Assembly: GCA_946481295.1 (NCBI GenBank)
Contig: CAMLLW010000005.1
Span: 1 to 64,000 of the forward strand
Origin: an uncultured Clostridia bacterium
GTDB lineage: Bacteria > Bacillota > Clostridia > Lachnospirales > UBA5962
Direction of reading: 5' to 3'
DNA length: 64,000 nt
Shown here: positions 47,622 to 56,195 of the stretch, piece after piece
Layout: each line of letters opens with the position of its first letter
Position numbering within the stretch: the first letter of the stretch is position 1
The notes under the pieces: model-generated
What the model saw: only the letters and a program-made list of their open reading frames with translations
Databases searched by the model: none
What the model was told of the DNA's origin: nothing
Program-made: the position numbers and the translations under genes

Positions 47622-47811
47622 TTAAATCCTCCTTTTTATAATTATTATACCAATTTTTATATTTTATATTCTTTCAAATATTTATAATACTTTACTTTTT
47701 TAATAATTATGATAATATTAAAATTATTCTACAAAAAATAATTTATTTATAAACATATATAAAATTTTTATTAAAATATACTTAATTAAATTAAAGTGGG
47801 TGTTTAAACAA

Positions 47812-49791
47812 ATGAACAAAAAACAAAATAATATATATAATAATGAGAGTATAACATCCCTTAAAGGTGCCGACAGAGTGCGTAAACGTCCATCTGTAAT
47901 TTTTGGTTCTGACGGACTTGAAGGGTGTGAACATTCTATATTTGAAATACTGTCAAACTCTATAGATGAAGCTAGAGAGGGTTACGGTAATAAAATATAT
48001 ATAAAAAGATTTAAAGATAATTCTATAGAAATACAAGATTTCGGTAGAGGAGTTCCTGTTGATTATAATCAGAAAGAAGATAAATTTAATTGGGAACTTT
48101 TATTTTGCGAACTATATGCAGGTGGTAAATATCTAAATAATACAGGTGAAAATTATGAATTTAGTCTTGGATTAAATGGACTTGGACTATGTTCTACTCA
48201 GTATAGTTCTGAATATATGGATGTTACAATATTTAGAGATAATTTTAAATATGTACTTCACTTTGAAAAAGGAGAAAATATAGGTGGTTTATATAAAGAA
48301 GAATTTGACTATAGTAATACGGGTACTATAATTAAATGGAAACCTGATACAGATGTTTTTACTGATATATCTGTTCCTATAACATATTTTCAAGAAATTT
48401 TAAAAAGACAAGCTATTGTAAATAAAGGATTAACATTTATTTTGCAAGATGAAGAAACTGAAGAAGAATATACATTTTATTATGAAAATGGTATAAAAGA
48501 TTATATAGAAGAGATTTCAGGTAACAGTAATATTACTCCTATTCAATTTTTACAAAATGAAGATACCGGTAGAGATAGAGAAGATAAACCTAAATATAAA
48601 TTAAAATTTGACATTGCTTTTTCTTTTAATAATGAAATAAATTGTATTGAGTATTATCATAATTCTAGTTTTTTAGAATATGGTGGGTCACCAGATAAAG
48701 CAGTAAAATCTGCATTTGTTTATTCTATAGATAATTATATAAAAAATAATTCTTTATATAAGAAAAACGAAAAAAAAATTATATTTTCAGACATAGAAGA
48801 TAGTCTTATACTTATTTGTAATTCTTTTTCTACTATTACAAGTTACGAAAATCAAACAAAAAAATCTATAACAAATAAATTTATTCAAGAATGTATAACT
48901 GATTTTTTAAAAAAACAATTATATTTTTATTTTGTCGAAAATAAATTAGATGCTGATAAAATCGTAAATCAAATTTTAATAAATAAAAGAAGTCGTGAAA
49001 CTGCTGAAAAAACAAGAATAAATATCAAAAAAAATCTTACTAGTAATTTAGATATGGCAAATAGAGTTGAAAAATTTGTTAATTGCCGTACAAAAGATAC
49101 TTCTAAAAGAGAGATTTATATAGTAGAAGGTGATTCTGCATTAGGAGCTTGTAAATTAGGTCGTGATTCAGAATTCCAAGCTATTATGCCTGTACGCGGT
49201 AAAATTTTAAATTGTTTAAAAGCAGATTATGATAAAATTTTTAATAATGACGTTATTATTGATTTGATGAGAGTTTTAGGTTGTGGTGTAGAAATTAAAT
49301 CTAAATATAATAAAGATCTTAACTCTTTTAATTTAGAAAACTTACGCTGGAATAAAATTATAATATGTACAGATGCTGATGTTGATGGTTTTCAAATTAG
49401 AACATTAATACTTACAATGTTATATAGACTTGTTCCTTCTCTTATAGATAATAAAAAAATATTTATTGCTGAATCTCCACTTTATGAAATATCATATAAT
49501 AAGAAAACATATTTTGCATATTCAGAAAAAGAAAAAGCAAATATAATAAAAAAATTTAAAGACTCAAAATTCACTATACAACGTTCTAAAGGTTTAGGAG
49601 AAAATGAACCAGACATGATGTGGCAAACAACAATGAATCCTGAAACAAGAAGATTAGTTTTAGTAATGCCAGAAGATATTATAAAAACACAGGAAACTTT
49701 TGAATTACTTTTAGGAAATAATCTTCAAGGTAGAAAAGATTTTATAGAAGAATTTGGGTATAAATATATAGATCTAACAGAAACAAATTAA
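47812..49791 (+). CDS. GyrB/ParE-like type IIA topoisomerase B subunit (paralogue without adjacent A subunit)
   Basis: About 659 residues. The GHKL ATPase is intact (ILSNSIDEAREG, DFGRGVPV, LGLNGLGL), followed by a transducer domain and a Toprim domain with EGDSALGA and CTDADVDG, then the C-terminal RSKGLGENEPDMMWQTTMNPE. The sequence is divergent from standard GyrB and ParE (for example RVRKRPSVIFG rather than RKRPGMYIG). The ATG at 47812 is preferred over the GTG at 47800, which overlaps AAAGTGGGTG. It is a solo plus-strand gene; no GyrA/ParC-like gene follows. Confidence 0.88.
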   Translation: MNKKQNNIYNNESITSLKGADRVRKRPSVIFGSDGLEGCEHSIFEILSNSIDEAREGYGNKIYIKRFKDNSIEIQDFGRGVPVDYNQKEDKFNWELLFCELYAGGKYLNNTGENYEFSLGLNGLGLCSTQYSSEYMDVTIFRDNFKYVLHFEKGENIGGLYKEEFDYSNTGTIIKWKPDTDVFTDISVPITYFQEILKRQAIVNKGLTFILQDEETEEEYTFYYENGIKDYIEEISGNSNITPIQFLQNEDTGRDREDKPKYKLKFDIAFSFNNEINCIEYYHNSSFLEYGGSPDKAVKSAFVYSIDNYIKNNSLYKKNEKKIIFSDIEDSLILICNSFSTITSYENQTKKSITNKFIQECITDFLKKQLYFYFVENKLDADKIVNQILINKRSRETAEKTRINIKKNLTSNLDMANRVEKFVNCRTKDTSKREIYIVEGDSALGACKLGRDSEFQAIMPVRGKILNCLKADYDKIFNNDVIIDLMRVLGCGVEIKSKYNKDLNSFNLENLRWNKIIICTDADVDGFQIRTLILTMLYRLVPSLIDNKKIFIAESPLYEISYNKKTYFAYSEKEKANIIKKFKDSKFTIQRSKGLGENEPDMMWQTTMNPETRRLVLVMPEDIIKTQETFELLLGNNLQGRKDFIEEFGYKYIDLTETN

Positions 49792-49801
49792 ATTATTAAT
49801 T

Positions 49802-49843
49802 AAAAATCTCTTTACTAAATATTATAGTAGAGAGATTTTTTAT
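49802..49843 (+). terminator. Terminator of the topoisomerase B-like gene
   Basis: AAAAATCTCTTTACTA / TAGTAGAGAGATTTTT then TATTTT; it lies between convergent genes and may serve both. Confidence 0.82.
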
Positions 49844-49844
49844 T

Positions 49845-50249
49845 TTAATTATTTTTTTCTTCATTAGTTATATTTGTTATATTTTCTTCTTTATCATTAT
49901 TATCTTTTGCTAAAAATGGAATTTTTGACAATATACCTGGTGCCATATCTATTAATTTATTTATAGAATCTTGATTTTTTATATTTACTAATTGAGTTGT
50001 TCCATCTTTAATTACTAAAACTGCAGATGGTGTTATTTTGGCACCTAATCCTCCTGCACTACCATCTTTATTTTTTTCTTGTACTTTATTATCTAATGAA
50101 CCTGCGCCAACTCCAAATGCTACATCTACTAGAGGTAATATTATTACATCACCTATATTAAAAGGCTCTCCTATTACTGTTTTACTTGAAATAAACGTTT
50201 CCATTTTACTAAATAATGATTCTAAACTACTACTAAAATTATCTGACAT
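49845..50249 (-). CDS. ytfJ: YtfJ/GerW family spore protein
   Basis: A 134-residue protein with the family core GEPFNIGDVIILPLVDVAFG followed by AGGLGAKITPSAVLVI. The B. subtilis homologue (GerW/YtfJ) is a forespore protein needed for germination with some nutrients. The ATG at 50249 follows AAAGGTGG; the GTG at 50261 lies in that site. It is 25 bases after the DUF2953 gene, the same pairing as ytfI-ytfJ. Confidence 0.9.
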   Translation of the reverse strand: MSDNFSSSLESLFSKMETFISSKTVIGEPFNIGDVIILPLVDVAFGVGAGSLDNKVQEKNKDGSAGGLGAKITPSAVLVIKDGTTQLVNIKNQDSINKLIDMAPGILSKIPFLAKDNNDKEENITNITNEEKNN

Positions 50250-50274
50250 TAATAAATCCACCTTTCAATTTATA

Positions 50275-51087
50275 CTATAGTTTATTTTTAGATAATCCTA
50301 CATTTTTTATTAATGATAATACATTTTTTGAAAAAATAAATTTTAGAACCTGAATTGATATAACACCTGTATTCATATTACCTTCTACATCAATATTTAA
50401 ATTACATAATCTATTATTAAAATCTGGTTTTAATTTAATATTACATCCTGACATAGATTTAAAAACACAAATCATACCAAAAACTTTACCAGTTTCATCT
50501 GGACTAATAAAACCAAAATCGCCATAGATTTCAAATTTTTTTGGTTTTACTTTTTTTATTACATTTTTTATAAAAGTTATAATTTCTAATTTAATACTTT
50601 TAATATATTCCCATGAACTAGTTATTTTTATATATATATTTTTTAATTCTAAAATTTTTTTTCTTATATTAGATTTTTTCTTTTTCTTTTTAAATTTATT
50701 ATCAAAATTAATATTTGTTTCAATTTTTTTATTTTCTTCTTTAGGCTTATTTACTTCTATTTCATCTAATTCAGGTTTTACAAATTCATTTGCTATATCT
50801 TTGGCTAATTTCTTCTTATTTGAATTATTTAAATCTATCCCTAATATTTTTATTTTTAAAAATTGATTTTTATTACTTTTTTCATATTTAAGATAAAATA
50901 TTTTTAGAAGCCACTCTATTGTTATATTAAATTTATAATTATCATTTAAACTATAATTACCATATACTTTATATTTTACAGGTATAAATAAACTAATACC
51001 TATAAGTAATAATAATAAAAATATAATAAATATTAAAAATGATATTAACTTTAGTATAAATATTAAAACTGTAATAAAATAAGTCAT
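50275..51087 (-). CDS. DUF2953 (YtfI-like) membrane-associated protein
   Basis: 270 residues. Two close hydrophobic stretches at the N-terminus (about 4-35) are followed by VKYKVYGNYSLNDNY, a Lys-rich central linker and a C-terminal region (IYGDFGFISPDETGKVFGM) that matches DUF2953. Found with ytfJ in spore formers and assumed to be sporulation-related; the molecular role is unknown. Confidence 0.82.
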   Translation of the reverse strand: MTYFITVLIFILKLISFLIFIIFLLLLLIGISLFIPVKYKVYGNYSLNDNYKFNITIEWLLKIFYLKYEKSNKNQFLKIKILGIDLNNSNKKKLAKDIANEFVKPELDEIEVNKPKEENKKIETNINFDNKFKKKKKKSNIRKKILELKNIYIKITSSWEYIKSIKLEIITFIKNVIKKVKPKKFEIYGDFGFISPDETGKVFGMICVFKSMSGCNIKLKPDFNNRLCNLNIDVEGNMNTGVISIQVLKFIFSKNVLSLIKNVGLSKNKL

Positions 51088-51103
51088 TTAATATCTCCTT
51101 AAG

Positions 51104-51427
51104 TTATTCACTATTCTTTAAAAAATAATTTTTAAAATTATTAAAATTTTTATTTATAGAATAGTAATCTGAAATTATTTCTTTAACAAGCAAAAAAGCA
51201 TTATTTTTTGAATCAGATATACCTATTATAATAGAATCTTGTAAATTATTAATTGCCTTAAAAATTTCTTTAGAATTTATAATTATAAGTAAATTTTTAT
51301 TATTTTTATTTATACAAATAAGATAAATATCATATACAGATATATTTTGTTTCAATAAAGATACTATATTTTTTATTTTTGTCTCAGTAATATTTTCATT
51401 TTTATATAAATCCTTGTAAAAGTTCAT
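51104..51427 (-). CDS. Hypothetical protein upstream of DUF2953
   Basis: A 107-residue soluble protein with alternating hydrophobic and Asn/Lys-rich stretches (VYDIYLICINKNNKNLLIII). The ATG follows AAGAGGATGTGAC. It is 16 bases upstream of the DUF2953 gene and probably in the same operon. No family recognised. Confidence 0.6.
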   Translation of the reverse strand: MNFYKDLYKNENITETKIKNIVSLLKQNISVYDIYLICINKNNKNLLIIINSKEIFKAINNLQDSIIIGISDSKNNAFLLVKEIISDYYSINKNFNNFKNYFLKNSE

Positions 51428-51570
51428 ATAGTCACATCCTCTTATTATAAAGAGTATTTGTATAATTGTTAAATTTTAAAACACTTTTTAAAACTATTTA
51501 GTATAATTATACATTTTTATTCATTATAGTATACTTTATTAAAAAAATCTATTTAAATTAATTTAATAAT

Positions 51571-51623
51571 AAAAATAGGAGTTATCTTACATATTATATA
51601 TATGCAATATAACTCCTATTTTT
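51571..51623 (-). terminator. Terminator of spoIIGA-sigE
   Basis: ATAGGAGTTAT / ATAACTCCTAT with a loop of about 24 bases that can pair within itself, then TTTTTATTATT on the minus strand, immediately after the sigE stop. Confidence 0.75.
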
Positions 51624-51626
51624 CTT

Positions 51627-52367
51627 TTAAACCATTTTATTTATTTCTTTTTTTAACCTACTTATAATCTTTTTTTCAAGCCTTGATATGTACGATTGAG
51701 ATATTCCTAATAAATCTGCCACTTCCTTTTGTGTCATTTCATAACCATCTTTAAAAATTCCAAACCTTAATTCTACAATTTTCTTCTCTCTACTACTTAA
51801 CTTTTCCATTGCTTTAAATAATAATGTTTTATCAACTTCTTCCTCTATATTTTTATAAATTATATCTACATCTGTACCTAATATATCAGAAAGTAAAAGT
51901 TCATTACCTTCCCAATCAACATTTAAAGGTTCATCTATAGATATTTCTGTTTTTAATTTTGTATTTCTTCGTAAATACATTAAAATTTCATTTTCTATAC
52001 ATCTAGATGCATATGTTGCTAATTTTATATTTTTATCTATTTTAAATGTATTTATTGCTTTTATTAGCCCTATAGTTCCTATAGATATTAGATCTTCTAC
52101 ATTTATACCTGTATTTTCAAATTTTCTTGCTATATAAACTACTAATCTTAAATTTCTTTCTATTAAAATAGATTTAGCTTTTAATTCTTTATCTGTGTCT
52201 AATTGATTTAATAATTCTATCTCTTCGTCAGAGTTTAATGGTGTAGGTAAAACTTCACTTCCACCTATGTAATATACTTTATCTTCTTTATTTGGGCTAA
52301 ATCTTATTTTAATCTTATAAAAAAAATCTTTAATTCTTAATTTTAATAATTTAAAGTATAGTAACAT
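51627..52367 (-). CDS. sigE: RNA polymerase sigma-E precursor (mother-cell sigma factor)
   Basis: 246 residues. The N-terminal 30-40 residues form the amphipathic pro-sequence, followed by [18 protein letters not shown], the region around the SpoIIGA cleavage site. Region 2 ([30 protein letters not shown]) and region 4 ([20 protein letters not shown]) are complete. It directs the first wave of mother-cell transcription in sporulation. It is 18 bases after spoIIGA. sigG, which commonly follows sigE, is not here. Confidence 0.96.
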   Translation of the reverse strand: MLLYFKLLKLRIKDFFYKIKIRFSPNKEDKVYYIGGSEVLPTPLNSDEEIELLNQLDTDKELKAKSILIERNLRLVVYIARKFENTGINVEDLISIGTIGLIKAINTFKIDKNIKLATYASRCIENEILMYLRRNTKLKTEISIDEPLNVDWEGNELLLSDILGTDVDIIYKNIEEEVDKTLLFKAMEKLSSREKKIVELRFGIFKDGYEMTQKEVADLLGISQSYISRLEKKIISRLKKEINKMV

Positions 52368-52385
52368 TTTTTACCCCCCAAATAT

Positions 52386-53297
52386 TTAATTTATTTGTAA
52401 TATTTCTTGACTTAGTAACCCCTGATAATCACCATTACTAGATAATTCTACATTATAGATACCTATAACTATATTGTTTAATTCTAGAGTATGATTTTCT
52501 TTATCTATTTGTATTTTATCTGGTACAAATCCTAAAAGTATTCCATTTTCTTCACCTATACTCTTAAATGGTATAATTCTTATTTTTTCTTTTATATTAG
52601 TATCATCAATTTCTTGTAGTATATTATTAATGTCTTTTTCCCTTTTTTCATAAAATAATAATTGTATTTTATCAGGTAATAATTTTTTAATACTTCTAAA
52701 TTCTACTACTAGTACAGGATTTTTACTTATAGGATCTTCTAAATTATTACCTGTATCTAACAAAGTTCTTATGTTTACTTTATTATTATTAAAAAAAATT
52801 GTTACGTCATAAAATGATTGCTTAAGTACTAAAATTTTTCTTATGAATTCTACAAAGAATTTAATAATTATATATACACTACATATAGAAATAATTAAAA
52901 TTTTAAAAGAAAAATGTTCTATACTTACACCTAACATATTTCCTATAATATTTTTTGTATTAGTATAATAAAATAAGGCAGATGATAGTCCCCCTATAGT
53001 GAATGCTGAGATATAAGAATAAAATATAAGAGAAATAAATTTTTTTATATTTAATTTTCCAAAAATTATATATACACTAATTGATAAAATAATAAATGAT
53101 GAAAAATAATTATACAGCATTCCTAATTTTGGGATAAAAATTATTAAACAATATGTAAATGCAGAAAATAAAGAACCTAAAAATATTCTAGAAATTTTTG
53201 CTTTATTTAAGGATAATCTAGATACTATGTAAAAAATTAAAAAATCCATAATTAAATTAATAAAAAATACTATATCTGCATATATTTTAATTTGCAT
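52386..53297 (-). CDS. spoIIGA: Sigma-E processing peptidase
   Basis: A 303-residue membrane-embedded aspartic protease. Five or so N-terminal helices (1-155) are followed by a soluble domain with LLDTGNNLEDPI, giving catalytic Asp181, and a second loop GILLGFVPDKI. It dimerises and cleaves pro-sigma-E in response to the forespore signal SpoIIR. It is the first gene of the spoIIGA-sigE operon. No clear Spo0A box is found upstream. Confidence 0.93.
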   Translation of the reverse strand: MQIKIYADIVFFINLIMDFLIFYIVSRLSLNKAKISRIFLGSLFSAFTYCLIIFIPKLGMLYNYFSSFIILSISVYIIFGKLNIKKFISLIFYSYISAFTIGGLSSALFYYTNTKNIIGNMLGVSIEHFSFKILIISICSVYIIIKFFVEFIRKILVLKQSFYDVTIFFNNNKVNIRTLLDTGNNLEDPISKNPVLVVEFRSIKKLLPDKIQLLFYEKREKDINNILQEIDDTNIKEKIRIIPFKSIGEENGILLGFVPDKIQIDKENHTLELNNIVIGIYNVELSSNGDYQGLLSQEILQIN

Positions 53298-53646
53298 TAT
53301 ATTAAACCTCGCAAAATGTTGGAAATAAATTTTATTTTTTTTAATGATATTTTATAATTATTATATAAATATACTATAGATTTTTTTGTAGTTTAAATAC
53401 GATTTTTTTTCATAATCGTATACAAGAGTTTTACTCAAAGTGAAAAAAAAAGATTATATATTTTAATTTAAAATATATAATCTTTTTTTTTCTAAAAATA
53501 TTCAATGATTATTCAAATTTTTTTATTAATAATTTATTTAAAAAATAACTATTCGTTAAATATAGATTTATATTTAAACTATTTTTTATTTTTTAAAACT
53601 GTGTTAAAATAAGTCGTTATATTTAAATTACTTCAAGGAGAATAAT
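53298..53646. other. Divergent region between spoIIGA and DUF5721 gene with two hairpins
   Basis: 349 bases without an ORF. ATACGATT / AATCGTAT (53397-53421) and a long 14-bp stem at 53451-53483 (AGATTATATATTTT and its complement) followed by eight or more T's form a terminator-like structure that belongs to neither flanking gene, since both are transcribed outward. AACTATTCGTTAAATAT at 53547-53563 repeats a sequence upstream of mprF. A small RNA ending at 53490 is possible. Confidence 0.45.
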
Positions 53647-54096
53647 ATGATTTTAATAAGTATACCTGAATCCAATGTAAAAGACTTTATGAAAAAACTA
53701 CTTAAAGAAACCTTATTTGATAATTTTGAAATAAACGGTGTAGAAATAATAAGCTTTACTAAATTTGAAATAAGCGGAAAACTTTATGAAGATAATGAAA
53801 GGAAAAATTGTACCTGGCGTGAGCTTAGACCATATATTTTTAATATAATAAAAGGAACACAAAAACCTAAAATCATAAAAATTATTTTTAGTTTACCGAA
53901 AGAATATTTAGCAAAAATACATCCTAATGGTGCTAGTTTTTATATTAATATGTTATTTGAAAATGACCAAATATGTTTTACTACTGGTTCATCAGAAAAA
54001 AATTTTTCATTAGATAAAACAGTTGCTTCAAATTGGGATAATTATGTAAAGAATTTTTTTAATAAAAATAATATATTATTTGATAATATAAATTAA
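53647..54096 (+). CDS. DUF5721 family protein
   Basis: 149 residues. NVKDFMKKLLKETLFDNFEI, CTWRELRPYIFNIIKG and CFTTGSSEKNFSLDKTVASN followed by WDNYVKNFF match the pattern I associate with DUF5721, a clostridial family without known function. AAGGAG precedes the ATG. It stands alone between spoIIGA and the V-ATPase operon. Confidence 0.75.
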   Translation: MILISIPESNVKDFMKKLLKETLFDNFEINGVEIISFTKFEISGKLYEDNERKNCTWRELRPYIFNIIKGTQKPKIIKIIFSLPKEYLAKIHPNGASFYINMLFENDQICFTTGSSEKNFSLDKTVASNWDNYVKNFFNKNNILFDNIN

Positions 54097-54129
54097 AAAC
54101 CTCAAAATTTATTAATTTTGAGGTTTTTC
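54095..54129. terminator. Bidirectional terminator, DUF5721 gene and V-ATPase operon
   Basis: AAAAACCTCAAAAT / ATTTTGAGGTTTTT with a 6-base loop, overlapping the last codons of the V-ATPase D gene. Confidence 0.85.
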
Positions 54130-54753
54130 TAATTTTTTATTATTTATTTCTTTTATTACTTTAAGTCTTGTAAACTCATCACGTTCACGCTCTTCAAGCA
54201 CATTTTGAATTTCTTTAGTTAAAGCTTCAAATCTAGGTATAGTAATATTCTTTAAGGCATTAGCTCTCTTTTGTGTTTTCTTGATATTAATAGCAAGTCT
54301 ATATGCTGTATTTTCTATCATAGAAAGTCTTATTACGAGTTCTTTTACCTTAGTAAATTTAGTGTATGCTTTATCTAGAGAGGAAGTTGTATTTCCAAAA
54401 CTAAAATTTGGTTTTGTTCTACTAGAATTATCATAAGATACCATAGGTATTTCAACACCCATAATACTTCTCATATCTATAGAAACAGTTTCTTCTCTAG
54501 GTATACCATAGCTAAATCTTTCAACATTACTAATACCCATTTCGATATTAGCATCTTGTAAAGCCTCATATGCTTCAGTAAATACAGTAGCTATTTCATT
54601 TTGTATTTCTGTAGCTTTATTATTAAGCTCCATAATTTCTTTTATAAGAACATTACGTTTTTTATCTAAAAGTTCATAACCTTGTTTAGATAATCTTAAA
54701 GTGTTCTTAGCTAACATCAAATTACCTTTGGTAGGAAACGTATTAGTATCCAT
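54112..54753 (-). CDS. atpD: V-type ATPase subunit D (central stalk)
   Basis: A 213-residue coiled-coil rotor protein that fills the A3B3 ring. It has the N-terminal FPTKGNLMLAKNTLRLSKQG and the C-terminal helix TQKRANALKNITIPRFEALT of the family. It is the last gene of the nine-gene operon, 10 bases after B. Confidence 0.94.
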   Translation of the reverse strand: MDTNTFPTKGNLMLAKNTLRLSKQGYELLDKKRNVLIKEIMELNNKATEIQNEIATVFTEAYEALQDANIEMGISNVERFSYGIPREETVSIDMRSIMGVEIPMVSYDNSSRTKPNFSFGNTTSSLDKAYTKFTKVKELVIRLSMIENTAYRLAINIKKTQKRANALKNITIPRFEALTKEIQNVLEERERDEFTRLKVIKEINNKKLEKPQN

Positions 54754-54763
54754 TAAATATCAC

Positions 54764-56173
54764 CTAACTTTCTTTTTCAGGAGATACAATTGAAGGATCT
54801 GGAACATAATATTTATCTAGATATTCTGTTCTTACCCTATCTAATTCTTTTCTAGGTAGAAGACCTAAAATTTTCCAACCTAAATCAATGGTATCTTGTA
54901 TAGATCTATTTTCAAATTTACCTTGATTAAGATATTCAGCTTCAAAAGTCTTACCAAAATTAATATATTGTTTATCTAAATCAGAAAGTTCATCTTCACC
55001 AATAACAGATGCTAATGCTCTAACATCGCTAACATGAGCATATGCAGAGAAAAGTTGGTTTGCCAAGTCTGGATGATCTTCTCTAGTATATCCTTCACCT
55101 ATACCGTCTTTCATTAAACGTGATAAAGATGGTAAAATACTTGTAGGTGGATAAATACCTTTTTGATATAAACTTCTTTCCAAAACTATTTGTCCCTCAG
55201 TAATATATCCAGTTAAGTCAGGTATAGGATGGGTAATATCATCATTAGGCATAGTTAGTATAGGAATTTGTGTTACAGAACCTTTTGCATTTTCTCCTTT
55301 TACAACACCAGCTCTTTCAAATAAAGATGCTAATTCTGAATATAAATATCCTGGATAACCTTTTCTACTAGGAATTTCACCTTTAGAAGAAGATATTTCT
55401 CTTAATGCCTCAGCATATGATGTCATATCTGTTAAAATTACTAAAACGTGCATTCCTTTATCATATGCGAGATATTCTGCAACTGTTAATGCAGCACGTG
55501 GAGTAATAATTCTTTCTACAACAGGATCGTTTGCTAAATTTAAAAACATAGTAACTCTGTCGATTGCTCCACTTTCTTCAAATGTTTTTCTAAAGAAATC
55601 AGCAACGTCATATTTTACACCCATAGCAGCAAATACAATAGCAAACTTTTCATCATTTTTATCACCTAAAGATGCTTGTCTAACTATTTGAGCTGCTAAT
55701 TGGTCGTGAGGTAAACCATTACCAGAGAATATAGGTAATTTTTGTCCTCTAATCAATGTTGCAAGTCCGTCTATAGAAGAAATACCTGTTTGAATAAAGT
55801 TTCTAGGGTATTCTCTAGAAATAGGGTTTATAGGATTTCCATTAACATTTCTAACAACTTCTCCATAAATTTCACCCATACCATCTAAAGGTCTACCTAT
55901 TCCGTCAAAAACTCTTCCCAAGATTTCTTCAGACAATTTAATTTTCATAGGTTCGCCAGTAAATTTAGTAGATGTAGTTTGTAAAGACATATCATCTGTA
56001 CCTTCAAAAACCTGTATAACAGCTTTATCTCCTTCGATAGCCATTACACGTCCAATTTTTTCTTTGCCACCAGATTTAAATCTTACTACTTCTTCACTGG
56101 AAACATCAGAGACATTCTCTAATATAACGAAAGAACCTTTAATTTCACTTAGGCCCATATATTCTATAGACAT
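54764..56173 (-). CDS. atpB: V-type ATPase subunit B (regulatory)
   Basis: 469 residues with the RecA-like fold of the non-catalytic subunit. The P-loop is replaced ([15 protein letters not shown]), as in all B subunits. [29 protein letters not shown] and the Arg-finger region near [14 protein letters not shown] are conserved. Normal length, 22 bases after A. Confidence 0.96.
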   Translation of the reverse strand: MSIEYMGLSEIKGSFVILENVSDVSSEEVVRFKSGGKEKIGRVMAIEGDKAVIQVFEGTDDMSLQTTSTKFTGEPMKIKLSEEILGRVFDGIGRPLDGMGEIYGEVVRNVNGNPINPISREYPRNFIQTGISSIDGLATLIRGQKLPIFSGNGLPHDQLAAQIVRQASLGDKNDEKFAIVFAAMGVKYDVADFFRKTFEESGAIDRVTMFLNLANDPVVERIITPRAALTVAEYLAYDKGMHVLVILTDMTSYAEALREISSSKGEIPSRKGYPGYLYSELASLFERAGVVKGENAKGSVTQIPILTMPNDDITHPIPDLTGYITEGQIVLERSLYQKGIYPPTSILPSLSRLMKDGIGEGYTREDHPDLANQLFSAYAHVSDVRALASVIGEDELSDLDKQYINFGKTFEAEYLNQGKFENRSIQDTIDLGWKILGLLPRKELDRVRTEYLDKYYVPDPSIVSPEKES

Positions 56174-56195
56174 CTAAGCACCTCCAATACACAAA

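Noticed and set aside
53298-53646. Spo0A box upstream of spoIIGA
   Set aside because: No TGTCGAA-like sequence was found, although Spo0A control of this operon would be expected.
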